This document shows, piece after piece, positions 4,673-5,870 of a DNA stretch of 5,870 bases. The notes under the pieces were generated by a model that was given only the letters and a program-made list of their open reading frames with translations, was not told the origin of the DNA and ran no database searches. The stretch comes from an uncultured Elusimicrobia bacterium (lineage in GTDB: Bacteria > Elusimicrobiota > Elusimicrobia > UBA1565 > UBA9628). The position numbers and the translations under genes were made by a program. The DNA lies in assembly GCA_903874575.1 (NCBI GenBank), contig CAIQSZ010000269.1:1-5870 (forward strand). Direction: 5' to 3'. The stretch's first letter is position 1. Each line of letters starts with the position of its first letter.

Positions 4673-5587
4673 ATGAACGACTTCTTCATCGGGGCGATGG
4701 CCGCCTTCATCGGAAGCTTCATCGCCATTCCCATGATCTTCGGCGTCCTGCGCACGCTCGGCTTCTACGCCGTCGTCAACGAGGGGACCGCGAAGGTTTA
4801 CGTGCTGTTCGGCAACGTGCTGGACATCATCAAGGAGCCGGGCCTGCAATTCCTCTGGCTGAGGATGGGCCCCGCCGCGCTCATCGTCAACTGGATCGGC
4901 ACCTGCTACACCATCGACATGCGCATGGACCAGGTCTACCGCCGCTCCGAGCCGGTGAATTCGGAGGAAGGCGCTCCGATGGGCATCGGCATCTGGTACG
5001 AGATGTACGTTTCCGATCCGGTGGCGTACATCTTCAAGAACGCGGACCCGCGCGGGTCCCTGGCGGCCAACGTCAGCAACGCCACCGTGCGTTCGCTGTC
5101 GAACATGAAGCTGGCCGACATGCTGGGCAGCCGGCACCAGATGAGCCAGACCGTGCGCGACGAGGTCTCCCCCAAGTCCCACGAGTGGGGCTACAAGCTG
5201 GGCTCCGTCTACATCCGCAAGGTCCACTTCCGCGATCCCGGCATGATCCGCCAGATCGAGGAGAAGGTCGTCAACCGCCTGCGCCAGGTCACCGCCGCCA
5301 TCAAGCAGGACGGCGAGAACCAGGTCAACATCATCTCCAGCACGGCCCAGCGTCAAGCCGCCGTCGCCTTCGCCGAGGCGGCCGCCCTGCGCCCGAAGAT
5401 CGTCGGCCTGGCGCTGAAGCAGATCTCCGCCCAGCCCGACATCCTGGAAGCGATGTTCGAGGTCCTGGAGACGAACCGGATGATCGAGAGCAAGGGCGAG
5501 ATTTCGATGATCCCGCGCGACACGTTGATGTTGCGCGAGCTGCTGGCGTCCCGCGGAAGCGACGGCGGCGCCAAGTCCGGCGGCTGA
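4673..5587 (+). CDS. Membrane-anchored SPFH/band 7 domain protein, second of a pair
   Basis: This 304-residue protein has an N-terminal membrane segment (about 5-24), then an SPFH domain beginning FYAVVNEGTAKVYVLFG (31-47), with PGLQFLW (56-62) in place of the usual PGL-hF motif. It includes GIWYEMYVSDPVAYIF (106-121), the helical part around NATVRSLSNMKLADML (136-151), and the closing EWGYKLGSVYIRKVHFRD (171-188). A charged Gln/Ala-rich helix follows (190-255), ending in ILEAMFEVLETNRMIES (257-273), which resembles the C-terminal tail of stomatin-like proteins. It is distinct in sequence from the preceding SPFH protein, so the two probably form a hetero-oligomer, as HflK and HflC do. The start is close-packed: the previous stop is TGA at 4669-4671, then one base, then ATG. 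GGGAGGG at 4658-4664 gives a good ribosome binding site with eight-base spacing. The family call is firm; the target protein is unknown. Confidence 0.9.
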   Translation: MNDFFIGAMAAFIGSFIAIPMIFGVLRTLGFYAVVNEGTAKVYVLFGNVLDIIKEPGLQFLWLRMGPAALIVNWIGTCYTIDMRMDQVYRRSEPVNSEEGAPMGIGIWYEMYVSDPVAYIFKNADPRGSLAANVSNATVRSLSNMKLADMLGSRHQMSQTVRDEVSPKSHEWGYKLGSVYIRKVHFRDPGMIRQIEEKVVNRLRQVTAAIKQDGENQVNIISSTAQRQAAVAFAEAAALRPKIVGLALKQISAQPDILEAMFEVLETNRMIESKGEISMIPRDTLMLRELLASRGSDGGAKSGG

Positions 5588-5605
5588 GCCCGTCGGCAAG
5601 GCGCC

Positions 5606-5870
5606 ATGACGAAGTCGAGTGAGCCGCTGGTCCGGTTCGCCGGCGCCTCCCTGGGCTACGGGCGGCGTCCCGTGCTGACCGGCGTGGACCTCGAGCTCGT
5701 CCCCGGCGATTTTCTTGGCGTGCTGGGCCCCAACGGCGCCGGCAAGTCGACCATCCTCAAGACTCTGCTCGGGCTGATCCGTCCGCTCAAGGGCAAGGTG
5801 GGGGTGCGCGGGTCCGCCCGCGGCGCGCCGCGCTTCGGCTACGTCCCGCAGAAGGAGAAGCTGGACGCCA
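5606..5870 (+). CDS. ABC transporter ATP-binding subunit, N-terminal part (runs off right edge), possibly metal-ion type
   Basis: Eighty-eight codons are visible. The aromatic A-loop residue is Y18 (LGYGRRPVL); Walker A is GPNGAGKST (41-49), intact with K47 and S48; the Q-loop is YVPQKEKLD with Q82. The signature, Walker B and H-loop lie beyond the window. The protein would bind ATP at the inner face of the cytoplasmic membrane and power a transporter. The N-terminal layout and the GYVPQ(K/R)..LD wording around the Q-loop resemble the zinc/manganese importer ATPases (ZnuC/MntB group), but this is suggestive only. It starts 18 bases after the second SPFH gene on the same strand and has no promoter of its own that I can see, so it is probably the third gene of that operon. 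The ribosome binding site is weak (AAGG at 5598-5601, four bases from the ATG). Confidence 0.88.
   Translation, partial: MTKSSEPLVRFAGASLGYGRRPVLTGVDLELVPGDFLGVLGPNGAGKSTILKTLLGLIRPLKGKVGVRGSARGAPRFGYVPQKEKLDA

Noticed and set aside
3465..4676. Plus-strand frame (403 codons) across the lpxD-SPFH intergenic region
   Set aside because: It runs antisense into lpxD and in the wrong frame through the first SPFH gene, and its product is Arg/Gly/Pro-rich low complexity.
3733..4755. Minus-strand frame (340 codons) opposite the first SPFH gene
   Set aside because: It has the same shadow composition and no recognisable domain, and it spans the junction of two well-supported genes.
4430..5599. Long minus-strand frame (389 codons) opposite the SPFH genes
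   Set aside because: It covers the end of one SPFH gene and nearly all of the next on the opposite strand, and its Asp/Val/Leu/His-rich composition shows no domain. The plus-strand frames have clear families and ribosome binding sites.

Overview
The window is GC-rich (the codons of most genes end mainly in G or C) and appears to be bacterial chromosome. It holds eight protein genes packed tightly on both strands, and I saw no RNA genes, mobile elements or CRISPR arrays. A clear lpxD gene (lipid A biosynthesis) points to a diderm, lipopolysaccharide-making bacterium. The phylum cannot be fixed from the sequence alone. GC-rich lineages such as Elusimicrobiota or the former Deltaproteobacteria would fit, but that is a guess.

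Layout, left to right. (1) A minus-strand pair: a protein with five cysteine-rich zinc ribbons (621-1196) is followed, with a 4-base ATGA overlap, by a secreted or membrane protein that runs off the left edge (624-1). The pair is driven by a near-consensus sigma70-type promoter placed so close to the start codon that the mRNA should be leaderless. (2) A 138-base divergent intergenic region (1197-1334). (3) A plus-strand gene for an exported protein of unknown function (1335-2231), with codon use clearly unlike its neighbours. (4) A minus-strand pair converging on it: lpxD (2498-3547) and a small downstream gene of uncertain start (2251-2439 or longer), which may carry a frameshift. (5) A short divergent promoter region (3548-3663). 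(6) A plus-strand operon of two different membrane-anchored SPFH/band 7 proteins (3664-4671 and 4673-5587), followed 18 bases later by an ABC transporter ATPase that runs off the right edge (5606-5870).

Functionally, lpxD makes an outer-membrane lipid A precursor. The SPFH pair probably forms a membrane scaffold, and its tight linkage to an ABC ATPase, whose Q-loop region resembles zinc/manganese importers, suggests the scaffold may serve a transporter. That link is inference from gene order. The lpxD and SPFH promoters lie 4 bases apart on opposite strands, so the two operons may compete for RNA polymerase. No previously undescribed system is proven here. The best leads are the SPFH-SPFH-ABC operon, the leaderless zinc-ribbon promoter and the frame conflict downstream of lpxD.
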